Below are positions 48,297 through 59,775 of a stretch of 64,000 nt of DNA, piece after piece. Under the pieces are notes generated by a model, which worked only from the letters and a program-made list of their open reading frames with translations, did no database searches and had not been told where the DNA came from. The stretch lies in the NCBI GenBank assembly GCA_013397455.1, contig VYZB01000273.1, forward strand, positions 1,066,270 through 1,130,269. Reading direction: 5' to 3'. A program made the position numbers and the translations under genes. Each line of letters starts with the position of its first letter. Position 1 is the stretch's first letter. The stretch is from Crotophaga sulcirostris. Its lineage: Eukaryota > Chordata > Aves > Cuculiformes > Crotophagidae.

Positions 48297-49339
48297 AGCT
48301 CAGTCTTAAATTATTATTATTTGTGTAAAAAATGGAGCTATAGCTGAAGTAGGCAAACTGAATAGATTGCATCCACAAAAGTCTTATTTTTAGAGATTTT
48401 TTTGTAGGACCAAACCCAGCAAGATTCCTCCCACCAAATTCTCCTCTAAAAACTTTTAAAAACCCCCAGCTTGGTGTAAGTAAATGGTAAAGTCTCTGAG
48501 TGCTTTCAATTTTGTGCTTTTTAAAATTCTACCTTGGTGATTATTCAACAACCCAATTCATGCAGCCGAAGCGTTTGGTTTAGCAGTGTTGTGGTTTGGG
48601 GCTGAAGGACTTTGCCATGGGGGCTCCATGTTAGTTGTGAGAGAGAAGGAGAGCTGGAAACAGTAATGAGCGTGGAGCTGAGCACAGGCTGCAGCGCACG
48701 TGGAAGCGAGCGTAGCAGCTGCACAAAAGCGCCAGTTCTCCTAATTTCTGCCTGCATTTCTGTTGTGAAGGTTGAATTTCCAATTTTCAATTATCTTGTG
48801 CAACTGGCAGAATGAACCTGGTTAAAAAAAATACGTCTTTTGAAGTACTTCTCTATATTTTTGCCTTGCAGATATGGTAGGGTATGTTTGCAGTTGTAAA
48901 AAAAATCAGAATTTAGCACTTAGTGGAAGCTGTCAACGTTAGCAAAGTATACAGGCTGCTTGAGGGGCAGGGGAAGACAAGAAATACTCTTTGTGGATCT
49001 CTACCTGCATAGCAAACACAGTTCATCGTGAGGCTTTGTCCAGCAGGTACTCATTTCTCCTAAACAGCCTCACAATTACACTGGCAAAGAAACCAGCTTG
49101 CCTAACTCAGAAAGCTGCATATATATATATGTGTGGATGTATTTTCTTGCTAAAGCCCTAAAAAATGGTATAGAAATGCTTAATGCATTTGAAGAATACT
49201 AAAAATGCACTACATTTTCACAGGAGCTCTCATTATTACAGGATGAGTTAGCCTATCTGAATTAGAAATACATTAGCAAAGGGATTTGGGTAGACATGTC
49301 TATATGGATTAAACAGAGCTGCACTTTGCTTTCCTGAGG
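48297..49339. other. Noncoding DNA with a GC-richer stretch
   Basis: The part 48,600-48,740 is GC-richer with CpGs (GCAGCGCACGTGGAAGCG). Frames of 81 and 67 codons on opposite strands overlap there and are unrecognised. A short (AT)n run lies at 49,119-49,130. Confidence 0.55.
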
Positions 49340-49394
49340 TTTTTTTTTCCTTTCTTTTTTTTTTTCCTTTCTTTTTCTTTTTCCTTCCCCCTCT
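49340..49394. repeat. 55-bp pure polypyrimidine tract
   Basis: The + strand has only C and T from 49,340 to 49,394, built of T-runs separated by CC or C and ending CCTTCCCCCTCT. Such homopurine-homopyrimidine tracts can form triplex (H-DNA) and are slippage-prone. It is too long for an ordinary splice-acceptor tract and no AG/exon follows that I can recognise. Confidence 0.95.
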
Positions 49395-52300
49395 ATTCCT
49401 CAATCATAATGAGAGGTGATTGAATTTATTTGGGCAAAATCCAGGCTGAACCCAGGAAAGGATATTTTCAGAGTTATCCTTTTTAGATACTTGCCATATC
49501 AACTAAGATCTGTTTTTAGGCCTAGTTATTTAAGGCTGCCTTAAAGACTAATGAAATATGGTGTGATGGATGTTACCCTGTTTCAGGGACTTTAAAGTAA
49601 GTTACTTTCAGAAATGGAAAAAAAAACCCTATAATCTTCCAACCCTGCTTTGGTGCTACTTTTCAAGATCATACATTCATTTTCAGTAGTAAGATGCTCT
49701 ATGTAATGTATATGTTAATCTTCGAAAAAAGGTTAGTTCTGAATTTTCCTTAACTGAGATTCATAATTGTGGAGACAGTCTTGAAAAGGAGGGTGAGCAC
49801 AGTTTAAAAATGCTTCTGTTTTTACCTCTGTGAGTGGTAAGATCTTAAAAGCACCTAAGTGAATTAGGAGCAAAAGTGGAAATCCTCTCGCAGCTGTACA
49901 ATAGCGCATTACTGCTTGACAGTTTGTGCATTTTGATAAGTGACATACTGTAGCATTAGCATTTTGTCACTGTCTTCTTTGCAAAGCCAGATATATTTAG
50001 GCTTCTAAACCTGAAATCCTGCCTTCTATGCTCGGGAGATTATATTTTTTTATTATTATTATTTTTACAACATGGTATATTTAGGAAAATAGCATGCCAT
50101 CGGTTTGTCACTTTCTAGGTCATATTTGTATTATAGTTATAGGATGACCCACATATATTTGTGAGATTTGTTTCTAGATAGACTATGCAGTCATTTCTAT
50201 TGAAAGCCCTTGAAAGTAAATAGTTATAATAAGTGACATCCTTAAAGAAATGATTCTGTGACATTAAATTTTTAAATTAAGATACAATATCCTTTATATT
50301 TTTTGGCTTACATACTTGATTTCTATTTTGTTATAAACTAAGTATCTATTTTTAAGATTATTTGGACTTCTTTACTCACCCTGTATTTCCAAAGTGCATT
50401 GAAGCTTTTTGTATTTAAAAATGTAGCACACTTAAAATCAAGTAAGTACAGTTGCTTCAAGAATCCTTTTTAGTATTCATTTGTATTTCAGTGGTTTGAC
50501 AATCGTCTTGTCTCTTCTGTTCAAGTGAAAGTGTTACCTATCAGGCATAAAGAGCTACATGTAATGCCCCAAAAACATAATATGATGATTGCTAACTTTG
50601 TAGAGCATGAAGTAAATAAGGATGACAATGTAAAGGCCTAATTTACACCTGAACAGGGCCAAAAAATGAGAAAAAAAAAATTATGTCAGTTCTGGGTCTT
50701 CAGTTCAACCACATATTCATAAAGAGAAAACGCTGCTGAAATGAGGTTTAAGAATCTGACTTGAAAGGTCATGAAATTCAGATTTACATCTAAAATTCAT
50801 TGCATTGTTCCTCGCTGTAGCAGAGATCTTGTAACAAGGAGTGATGTTACTTACAGTGCTTCGTCTCTGGTCGCTCTGGAGAATAAACCACTAAGTGGGA
50901 TTCCTTTTGAGAGTCATTTTATCAGACTGTTATAGCTCTTCGGACTGGGACCAAATACAGCCTGCATTTAGATGAGCCTCTAAAATGGCTATTTTTTATT
51001 AGTAATTTGTGTAATATAGATTTCCATATTTTAGACGATGATTTCCATATTTTTACTTCTCAGTTCATTTAAGAGAGGTAAAATTAAATGTTTGTTCTTT
51101 GCAATCTGCATGAACTATACTGGGAGAATAAAATTATATTTTAATAAGAAAATTGAGGAGTGCATTAAAAAATTGCCCCTTAGAATGAAATGGAGCTATA
51201 CTGTAAGTTTTCTCTGGAGTGTTTTTGTATACAAGTCAGAGTGCTGTCCGGGTAAGGAGAAAGGGAGAAGGGTCTCATTCCACGCTAGGATTTTCACAGT
51301 TTTGAGAAAGTTGATGCACACATCAGGAGAGCCAAGAATATCATCGTTTAAACACTCGCTTGCCTTTTTCTCAGTCAGGCAGAATAGTGAGGAGAAGCTA
51401 GATCCTCCATGTCCTCCATATGTCTGCCTGTGATTTTGGTGAAAATTTGATTCAGAGTATGAAAACTTTCCAGTTTTATTCCTGTGTAAAATTTTGATTT
51501 GAGCGTCTTGGCAATTTCAGATAAAAAACATTTTGCTGGAGACATCTTCCTGCACTTAACACAGAAAGAATGAAAACAGTGATGCAAGGACTGTTTCATT
51601 TAATACCTTTTTTTTCCTCCACATGCAAAGAACCTTATTTGACAAAAATCAGCCCACAGTGTTCAAGAAACTGTCTGCATCTTTTAACTATTTTTGTCTG
51701 TTGCTGGAAGAGTTGTGGTGGGTGACGCAAGTGCAGTGGCAGCGCAGAGTTTCTGCCATAGAAAAGGACAGAAAGAAGGGACTGGTGAGTAATATGAATA
51801 AAATTTCAATTGCAGAATTAAAATAGCAAGTGACAAAAGAGGAAATATCTGTCTGGACAACAATACTCTAGAAAAAACAACTACTTTTTGACGTCCTGTT
51901 TCTGCAGTATCTAAGCAGCTCACAGATTTCTGTTTAGTCCTTTTGTGCCCATGAATTTGGGATGCACCTTTATTCCCAAGCAGATACCCTCTAGTAAAAA
52001 AGTTACTAAGTCCATCCATCAAATATTCAGAATCCTAATCATAATGTCATTCCTCAAAGTTATAATTGGTCTTTCATTAAACACTTCTATTGATGCTTTC
52101 TCAGGAAGCTCCAAAGCCCTTTCTGCAAACAAATATTGTTATATTTATCCTACTATCTTATAGGTCACAGAAAATCTAAAAAATAATTAAAATTGCATAT
52201 TTTAGATGAACTTTGTGACATTGCAGTAGAGGTGTTAGTTCTTGCCCATGTGATAACTATTTTCTTATGAATTCCTGCCATTATTCAGTGAATTTTAACT

Positions 52301-52599
52301 GAGAACACATTTACGTCTAAATTCAATATTCCTCTAACAGAGGATGTTGGCTTCAAAAGGCAGTATTTTTGTAAACAGAGCATTGATTTCATACTTCTGG
52401 CTGTAACAGAATGTAACCAATATATTTCTGGATGCTTGTACTTCTTGTATTAAAATATTGGGTGTAGATTGCCTTAGGTAGCAGTTTTTTCAAGAAATAC
52501 TCCATAAGATAATGTTAATCATTATTCTGTCTCTGTTTCACCATGTTTAATTTACAATAGATTAGTGAAATGACTTCATTACAGGTATTTAGAGTAGAT
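49395..52599. other. AT-rich noncoding DNA, no gene recognised
   Basis: The longest frame is 131 codons, + strand, 51,038-51,433: Lys/Phe-rich and unrecognised, likely chance. The part 49,860-50,030 has CNE-like texture (CTCGCAGCTGTACAATAGCG, GCTTGACAGTTTGTGC, a MEIS/TGIF-like TGACAG). The part 50,840-50,990 is also complex and CpG-bearing. Confidence 0.6.
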
Positions 52600-52830
52600 T
52601 AGTAAATTCATTTGTGCTGATTGAGTCCGCATTGATTTGTGATGATTGGCTCCACAGCATATATATCTGGTTAGAAGCTGACCTGAAAAAGTATAAATGT
52701 GCTGGGGCTGTCTTCCTATTGTAATTGTATGGGCTTACTTCATTGCGTTACGTGTACGTTATTGCAATCGAACTAAAATAGGTCTGTTTTTCACTGTGTG
52801 CAATTTAGTCATACATCAATACATTTTTAA
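52600..52830. promoter_or_regulatory. Candidate regulatory block with paired bZIP/C-EBP-like sites
   Basis: GCATTGATTTGTGATGATTG (PBX/MEIS-like) is followed by a compact cluster at 52,742-52,768: ATTGCGTTAC, then ACGTGTACGT, then the perfect palindrome ATTGCAAT. These resemble tandem C/EBP or PAR-bZIP sites around ACGT cores, with three CpGs in 27 bp of otherwise CpG-poor DNA. No frame is present. Function is inferred. Confidence 0.3.
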
Positions 52831-53440
52831 TTAAAAGAGTATGACAGGTACAATAGTAGAGTACTCCAAATAATTTTCTAAAGCAGTGCATTTCTTCAAA
52901 GACAGGTAATCAGAATCTGTCTCAGTTAGATAGTGAATGTATAATTTTTATTAAGATATATGATTAAACATCTAAAAACTTTAAGCTAAAATGTCAAAAT
53001 CTGGTGGGAAGCCCTGTACTATGAATATTTTAAGTTTATAATAGCAAAGTGAGGCCTTCTTGACAAGGGAAAAAGATCTTACCATACAACTTGATTAGCT
53101 CATTTTGTGATAATAGTCAACATTAGAATAGCGTAACACTATTTAAATGCTTTTATCCCCTCTCTGCCTCCATGTCAGAGACGAAGTTAAGGTAGATAGC
53201 TCCATTAATTGCTTTGAGGTATCTACTCACAAGGTCAGTTAGTGGTAGAAAATGGATTGTTGTTTCTCCACAATTTCCTTAGCTAATAATGCCAAAGGAA
53301 CTTGACAAGAAGTGTTTCGTGCAAGAACGTGAAGACTCCAGTGGGACAGATTATAATCTGCCTTGAAATAGCTTTGTCCTGTAAAGCTGCCTTGCCAATA
53401 ATGCAAACAACTGTAGAAGGATTTTCCTACTGAAATGACT

Positions 53441-53479
53441 GTAAGGTTGCATTGTAAGGTTGCGTTATAAGGTTGTAAA
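53441..53479. repeat. 13-bp tandem repeat x3
   Basis: GTAAGGTTGCATT, GTAAGGTTGCGTT and ATAAGGTTGTAAA are adjacent. Divergence grows from the first to the third unit. It is a small local slippage array. Confidence 0.95.
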
Positions 53480-56124
53480 GTAGTTAAGATGATAAAGGTT
53501 TAATGGCCATTTAACTCTTTCTAGCTTAAATGCCAGAGCTGATGGTGGGATCTGGAAATTCTGAGAGTCTTGACGTAGGAGGGAGTTGGCAGAAGTTGAT
53601 TAAGTTGAGATCAGCCTGAGAGCCTGTTTTAGTTGTCTTTGCTCTTAGGTATCATGGGTAGGAATACCACAAGAAACACGACCAGCTATGATTTGTAATT
53701 GATTTCGAAAGCCTTCTCCTAACTCTAATTGTGCTATGGTGAGTGAAGGAAGAGAAAAGAGAATATAGCATCCTCAAAAAACCACTTACTTTCCTCTTAG
53801 CTAAGTGTATTAACACTATCACTCGTTAATAGTAAATTAGTGAATGATTTTTGCAGGAAATCATTAGAGCACACAAGGTTTTGGGTGACAGATATTTCCA
53901 TGCATGCTGGGGTTGCTGAAAATTCCTTCATTTCCATAGCTCTCAAATCAGAGTTTATCAAGTAGCTTCTTTAAAAATAACAATAATAATTAAAAGAAAG
54001 TAGCAGGACAATTACAAATGAAATGCTTTGAATTATGTGGTTTTTTTAATTATTGTTACTTCTTTTCTCACAGAAATAAAAGGCTAAAAATCACCATAAG
54101 CTTAAACAACAATTTTGACTTTGAATGTTTTTTCTTCAATTTTCCATATTAAAATAATTTCACTTTGAAACTATTTGTTTAATAGTACCCCTGGAATTAT
54201 TTTACTGATTTGCCTTAGCTCCCATTGAACATAATTTTTTGCTCCAATATATATGATCTTCTTTAGACATCAGAAGTGACATTTCTTTCTGCACTTCTTT
54301 GTGCTTTTGTGGTTACACTTGAAGTACTAAATATTTGGCTGGAAATCCTCTCTCTCTTCCCTTTCTTTAATGTACGTCACATTGGAGACAGAATGGAAAA
54401 TTTGGATTCAATTTCAAATGTGTGCCTGCATGTACCTACCTCATCAGAGGTGCAGAGTCCCAAAAGGAGATCCTGAGATACCTGGGACTTCTTGCCTCAG
54501 CTTTGAGAAATCATGTAAACTTCCTATGCCTCTGTGAAATGGAGATAAGAAATTATTTTTCCCATCTTTTCTTGGTTTGGTTGAAAATTTCTCAAGGCAG
54601 ATACTCCTGTGCTGTGTCTGCAGAGTCCGCCGCACAATGAAGTGGAAGTTCAGCTTCGGGCACATAAGCTTTAGTACAATGCAGATTAATATATTTTTTC
54701 CCCCTCTTTCATTTGTTCAAAGAAGAAGATGCAATCTACCTCAGCTTGAGCTCTGCCTGAGGTATGAAATATGTGTGAGAGTTTACATTTTTAGCAGCAA
54801 GATGTTTCTTAATTAGAACTCTTCTTATCAGTCTACTTCTTTTAACCATTTCAATGTAAATTTTGTCAGGGTCTCCACTTTTAAAAAATATGCTTTGTAT
54901 TTTTTTTTCCTTTTCATTGTTAGTATATCTAAATTATGTGCATTTCTTTGTGGGTTGGTATGCCATAATTCTTCCTTAAAACTATTAATGACAGAGGGAA
55001 AGGTGTATTCAGCTGCTGATGTGATGAATACTCATTTGATGGAGAGCAAACAATATCTACACTTGCAGGAGAATTTTGCCTGTGAATTTCTGGAATGGAG
55101 ATTTTTCTGTAGGAACCTCTAAACGTGAAAGGACACGCCCCAGAGATCCAAGAAAAAAAGCTAATTAAATGAATTAGAATATAGCAGTCATGAAATTGTG
55201 CTTCTGTTTTGCCTTACCGGACTTCACAACCCTGAGGACATTGTCTAGCCAGCGATCGGAAGTATAAATGAACTCTGACTTTGGGAACTTTGAGACCTAA
55301 CAGAGGAAGAATGGTGGAAAGTTTGCCAGAGAGGCCCCAGAGATAATAGTCAGAATTATATAACGTACGTATATAGGACAGAAGCTACAATGATTTTCTC
55401 CTTCGGGATGACAGCTTCAACTATGAATGTGACTTCAATAAAAATGTTGTGATTTGGAGACAAAAATAATGACTGCTGGCCAAATCGGGACCCTTGCATC
55501 AAGCCTGCATGAAGAGGGATTTGCACGGATGCTGTTTGCAGTAGGCAGAAGCCCATCATAGCTTTTTTGGAGATATTACTAAGCCCCTTAGTTCTTTCCA
55601 AACTAGGGGATTTAGAATAGTGAATCCTCTGAATTTTCACATTAATTTTCTCCCACCCATGCCCTATTCTCGTACTTGCAAAACAGAGAGATCCTTGCCT
55701 TTCCTTCTCTTGGCTGGTCCATAGTGTTCCTGCTCTTGGAAGGATATTATCTCTGGAAAAATAATAAAATGGAGCTCACAAATCAGAGAATTCAGTAATT
55801 TCTTTAGGTGTTATTAAAGGATTTTTATGTGAAAGTTTCAGGCATACAAAGATAATTAAAATATAATAATTAAATTAACAAATTTTTAATTATTAAAAAT
55901 AACAAAATTGTCCAAAATATGTACAGAATTGAAGCATAATATTCCTTTCTTTAGCATCCCAGAGGTATTATAAAGAAAGCAAACCTTTGTTGACATGGAA
56001 AACTATTTGGACTCCATCTGCAAAATTTAGGGGCAAATTTTATCTCTGGATGTTGTGAAAGTACATAGTGTGTATTTAAATCCAGAATGCTCTCTTTTTT
56101 TTTTTTTTTGAATGTTATATACAA

Positions 56125-56161
56125 AGCTTTTGAAAAAAAAAAATTACATTTTTCAAAAGCT
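56125..56161. repeat. Perfect 13-bp inverted repeat, 11-bp loop
   Basis: AGCTTTTGAAAAA (56,125-56,137) and its exact complement TTTTTCAAAAGCT (56,149-56,161) flank an A-rich loop. It lies just 3' of a T-run (about 56,094-56,109). It could be a transcript hairpin, but the arms are low in complexity. Confidence 0.6.
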
Positions 56162-57879
56162 ACTGCTTGCCCAAGACAAATGTTTGATTTGTTGTAGTGG
56201 AGAGTGGTCACTTACCTTTGATTGTCTTCAGAATTATTTGAAGACTTAACTGCAGTTAAAAATGTGACCTGAAACCAATGCCTCTAAGCAAGACGAAATT
56301 GCTTCGCTGCCATAGAAATACCAGTACAAGTCAAGAAAATCAGTTGCTTTCTCTAATCTTCTTTCCTTTGGAAACTTTGCTAATGAGATCAATTCCAGAG
56401 ACAGTTGCCTTGATCCACAATAGTAAGAGTCCTTCTGTTGGCAGCTAAATAAAGCTGGATAACCTAAAGCTATGTTAAGAATTTGTAGCATAATGTAAGG
56501 TGAACAGACAACCTGGCTCTACCGAGGCAATGCCAATACTTAAGTGTGTCATATTTTGTTTGACTGCTAAAAATGGCCTGTAACTGTTCTTTTAGCATAG
56601 CATCCGTTCTTTCTGTCTGGCTGCAAATTAGAAACTGTGTCCTTTATCAACATGACATACAATTCAGATGTAGTCCCAGCTGATTTTGTGACTCAAGGGT
56701 AGGTAGGAGGAAAGGAAGAAGTGGAAATACTCACTTTAGTTCAATGTTTAGGGGCGTACCTGAAAAATAAAATCTTTGAGCATATTGAGTGTTAATTGTC
56801 CATTCAATACTTAACCTTTCTGTGAGCTGTAGAAAGAGCCTTGGAATCAGTAAATATTTGTTCAGAAAACCAGAAAGAAGATGCTTTATTCAAAGTAGAA
56901 AAAATCTGAGAAAAACCTCGATGGATTCTTTATATTTACAAGGCTAAAAATAGGAGTGAAGATATTTTGGTCACTGATAAAGCTGAGGAGATATGGGTCC
57001 TGGTCTTTGTCCTGCATAAGACTTGGGAAATATTGGAAGGCTGTTGGAAGGTGCAGGAAATACACTGAGAATGAGCAGATACTGTCATTGTGCATATCAC
57101 TTTGCTGTAGCCAGTGTCTTTGTGGTTGCATCAAATGTAAGGGACTCTGGTAATGATACCTGTGCAGAAAATTGAAAAGGTGGAGCATCTTTTCGTCAGC
57201 AATGTTGCAGTTGCAAGGTAACAGAACTAGTGAGATCAGTTGTGCTTTTCCTTAATGGCAAATCTTTTAGAGCAGTAAAGGTAACTCACAATAACTTAAG
57301 TTTTCATATTGAGTTGAAAAAAAGAATGCAAGGTCTTGATGGTCTCATTCTTATATCCACTTCTATCTTATAATGCTGTGAAAATTTTTGGAATGTACTT
57401 ACTCTGCAATTCAAAGTAAAAAAGGTAGGTTTTTTTCTTTTTTTTTTTTTCCCTATGTCTCATTAGTGAATGTTACCTCATTAGGAAATCCTTTAAATGC
57501 CTGAATTGCTATCCTGAAGAATTAAGTCTTCCATTTATCGACAGAACATGTGCAGCTTTGGCACGAGCAGTGTAAATTACCCACTGTTTCCTGTCAATGG
57601 CTTTCTGTCTTGCTTGGGAGATGCACATCTAGAGAGGATTGCTCAGACAGGGCAGACACTTCGTCTTTGACCTAACCCATAAGGAGGGCTGGCAGGATGG
57701 GGGAGAGAGTTTTCATGATCTCAAGAAATGTGTGTTCTTTGGCTGAATGAATTAAGGTACGCTCTGACAATCCTTTTTGCCTTTTTTTTTCCTAGTGGAA
57801 CTTTTAATTTTTTTAGTTCTGTTGCAAGTTCTGCCTTCCAGTGCTTAAAGGTTGTTCCAGGAAACCCTTGATGAGGGAG

Positions 57880-58150
57880 TGCATTGACAGGGTGAAGGGG
57901 AACAGTTTGAAGCTGAAAGAGGGGAGATTGAGATAAGATCTTAGGGAGAAATGTTTTCCTGTGAGGGCTGGGAGGCCCTGGCCCAGGTTGCCCAGAGCAG
58001 TGGTGGCTGCCCCATCCCTGGAGGTGTTCAAGGCCAGGTTGGATGGGGCTTGGAGCCCCCTGATGCAGTGGGAGGTGTCCCTGCCCAAGGCAGGGGGGTG
58101 GAACTGGATGATCTTCCGGGTCCCTTCTGACCCAAACCATCCTATGATTC
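57880..58150 (+). mobile_element. CR1 LINE, 3' end, well preserved
   Basis: CR1 order is intact: TTGACAGGGTGAAGGGGAAC, AGCTGAAAGAGGGGAGATTG, GGCCCAGGTTGCCCAGAGCA, GCCCCATCCCTGGAGGTGTT, CAAGGCCAGGTTGGATGGGG, GGTGTCCCTGCCCAAGGCAG, GGGGTGGAACTGGATGATCT, TTCTGACCCAAACC and ATCCTATGATTC. It is about 270 bp, 5'-truncated, on the + strand. It is GC-rich and the best-kept copy in the window, so likely the youngest. The 143-codon - strand frame at 57,721-58,152 is its antisense and is not a gene. Confidence 0.95.
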
Positions 58151-59535
58151 ATTTTGGAGCTGGTCAGGCAGTAAAAGTAAACGAGTTACTGTTTCTGTCC
58201 TAGTCTTTCTAAAGTGGAAATGCACTGTTAATGACCTAGAAGCAAAATCTAGGGCAAAGAAAAACTTCTGCAAAAGTTTGGACCACTTCCTCAGCCCCTG
58301 TTAATCGGCAGAGCTCACTTGGAGCCTGTAAAGCTATAAGGATGTAATTCCAGTGAACATCAGTTTAAATGCTTCTAACTCAAAGAACTGCAGGGTTCAG
58401 GGATGCTCATGTGCATGGCTTAGATTAAGCCTCAGCTAATTCAGGCAGGGCTAGGGAATTTCTTCATCCCAGTCAATTCATCACCACTGTATTAGCAGAG
58501 GGAAGGAGCAGAGCAGGTTTCCCAAGAAAGATTTCTTCCAGCTGAAACAGCCTCTGCTCTCTCACATTATTTGATCTTGATTATTAATTTACTCCAACGT
58601 AAACAGAAACCTCAGTGTTTTCATCTTTTCTTCTTCAGTGGAAGTAGAGGCTTACACTAAAAAAAAAAAACCCTCACAAATTCTGATGATTGTTTGATTG
58701 GTAACAATTGCAGAAGAATTAAGGAGAAGAAAATTACTCATGTAAGGCAAATAACAGAACCAAATGGCAAAATACATGTTGATTACACCAGGATCTAGGA
58801 ATTTGGCATTGCTTTCATCTCTGGCAGGATCCACCTTTAAAGTCAACATTTATTTGTGCAGATCTTTAGTAACATAGGCTGTGTTGGTCTGACTTGTGCT
58901 AAAACACATTGAAATAAACAGTGGAGAAAGGGCAGCAGCTGAGAAGAGACCCAGACAGTTCTGCACGTGTGGGGTCTGAAATCCTGGGATGTAAAACACC
59001 CTTTACTCTCACTGAATTAAACTGGAGCAGTTCTGTTACTCTGCACAAGGTCAGATTTTGAGTGGCGATTTAGTTATTTGGTCATTCTGTCAAAGGACAG
59101 TTTTTTTGATGACAATAAAGCTTTATTGTATTTATTGACTGCAAATGACTGCACCAGTTCCCAAATTTGCAGGTCCTGAATTTTCATAATATTGAATTTA
59201 AGCATGTAAGTTAGGAAAATGCTCATAAGTAGAAGAGGGGTTAATTGGTAGTATTTGAGTTAGTAAATTTGCCTGTTGTTAATTGAAAAGACATTTATTT
59301 TAAGTCCAGCGGTTCTATTGTTTTGTAGATTTAGTCTTATTTTGTTCCTGTCACATATGAGCTCTCGTATTATAACATGACAGAGCTTTGAGTAAAATGA
59401 TACATTTTCCTCTAGATCAGTCTGCCTGGTCTCAGCAAGTTTATTCAGGCAGTGGAAATCCCTTATTAAATACATTTTTCAAAACTTCCAGCAATACTGT
59501 TTATTTATAGATTACAGGGGAGATAATCAGTGCTT
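58151..59535. other. Noncoding DNA, no gene recognised
   Basis: The part 58,290-58,620 has regulatory texture, including the near-palindrome GGCTTAGATTAAGCC (58,417-58,431, OTX/paired-like TAATCT and GATTA cores) and CTTGATTATTAATTTACTCC. Frames are 71 codons or fewer. Confidence 0.5.
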
Positions 59536-59775
59536 TCCACTCATATTCGCTTAGTTCTTCCTAATGATACCTAGTCACACTCAGTCATGGTCATGCATAC
59601 TCTGTTCCACTCACAGTAAATTCCATTCACAGTAAATTTGAATTCACACTTCATAGTCAATCACTTAACTCATTCACATCAGTCACACTGAATCAATACT
59701 CTCTCTCCTTTTATTTTTTTTAATGCTCACTCCTTTCCTTTCACATTTAGTCTTAAACATCTACAATCATACTCA
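59536..59775. repeat. Degenerate TCA/CAC-rich tandem region
   Basis: For about 240 bp the + strand is built from variations of TCACA/TCATT/CACTCA: CTAGTCACACTCAGTCATGG, CACTCACAG, CATTCACAG, AATTCACAC, CAATCACTTAACTCATTCAC and ATCAGTCACACTGAATCA. An exact-length 16-bp duplication (CCACTCACAGTAAATT then CCATTCACAGTAAATT) lies at 59,607-59,638. G is scarce on this strand. It reads as a decayed short-unit satellite (about 8-9 bp, CATTCACAG-like) and matches no named family I know. Confidence 0.7.

Larger units (their letters stand above)
52831..57879. other. AT-rich noncoding DNA, no gene recognised
   Basis: No frame exceeds 100 codons apart from the tail of one antisense to the next CR1. It includes a 13-bp tandem repeat (53,441-53,479), very AT-rich DNA at 55,800-55,900, and a hairpin at 56,125-56,161. 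The part 55,200-55,550 is slightly GC-richer but unrecognised. Confidence 0.6.

Noticed and set aside
51038..51433. 131-codon frame on the + strand
   Set aside because: Lys/Phe-rich, unrecognised and without coding-like bias or splice context.
57721..58152. 143-codon frame on the - strand
   Set aside because: It is largely the antisense of the GC-rich CR1 copy at 57,880-58,150; its Pro-rich sequence reflects the repeat, not a gene.
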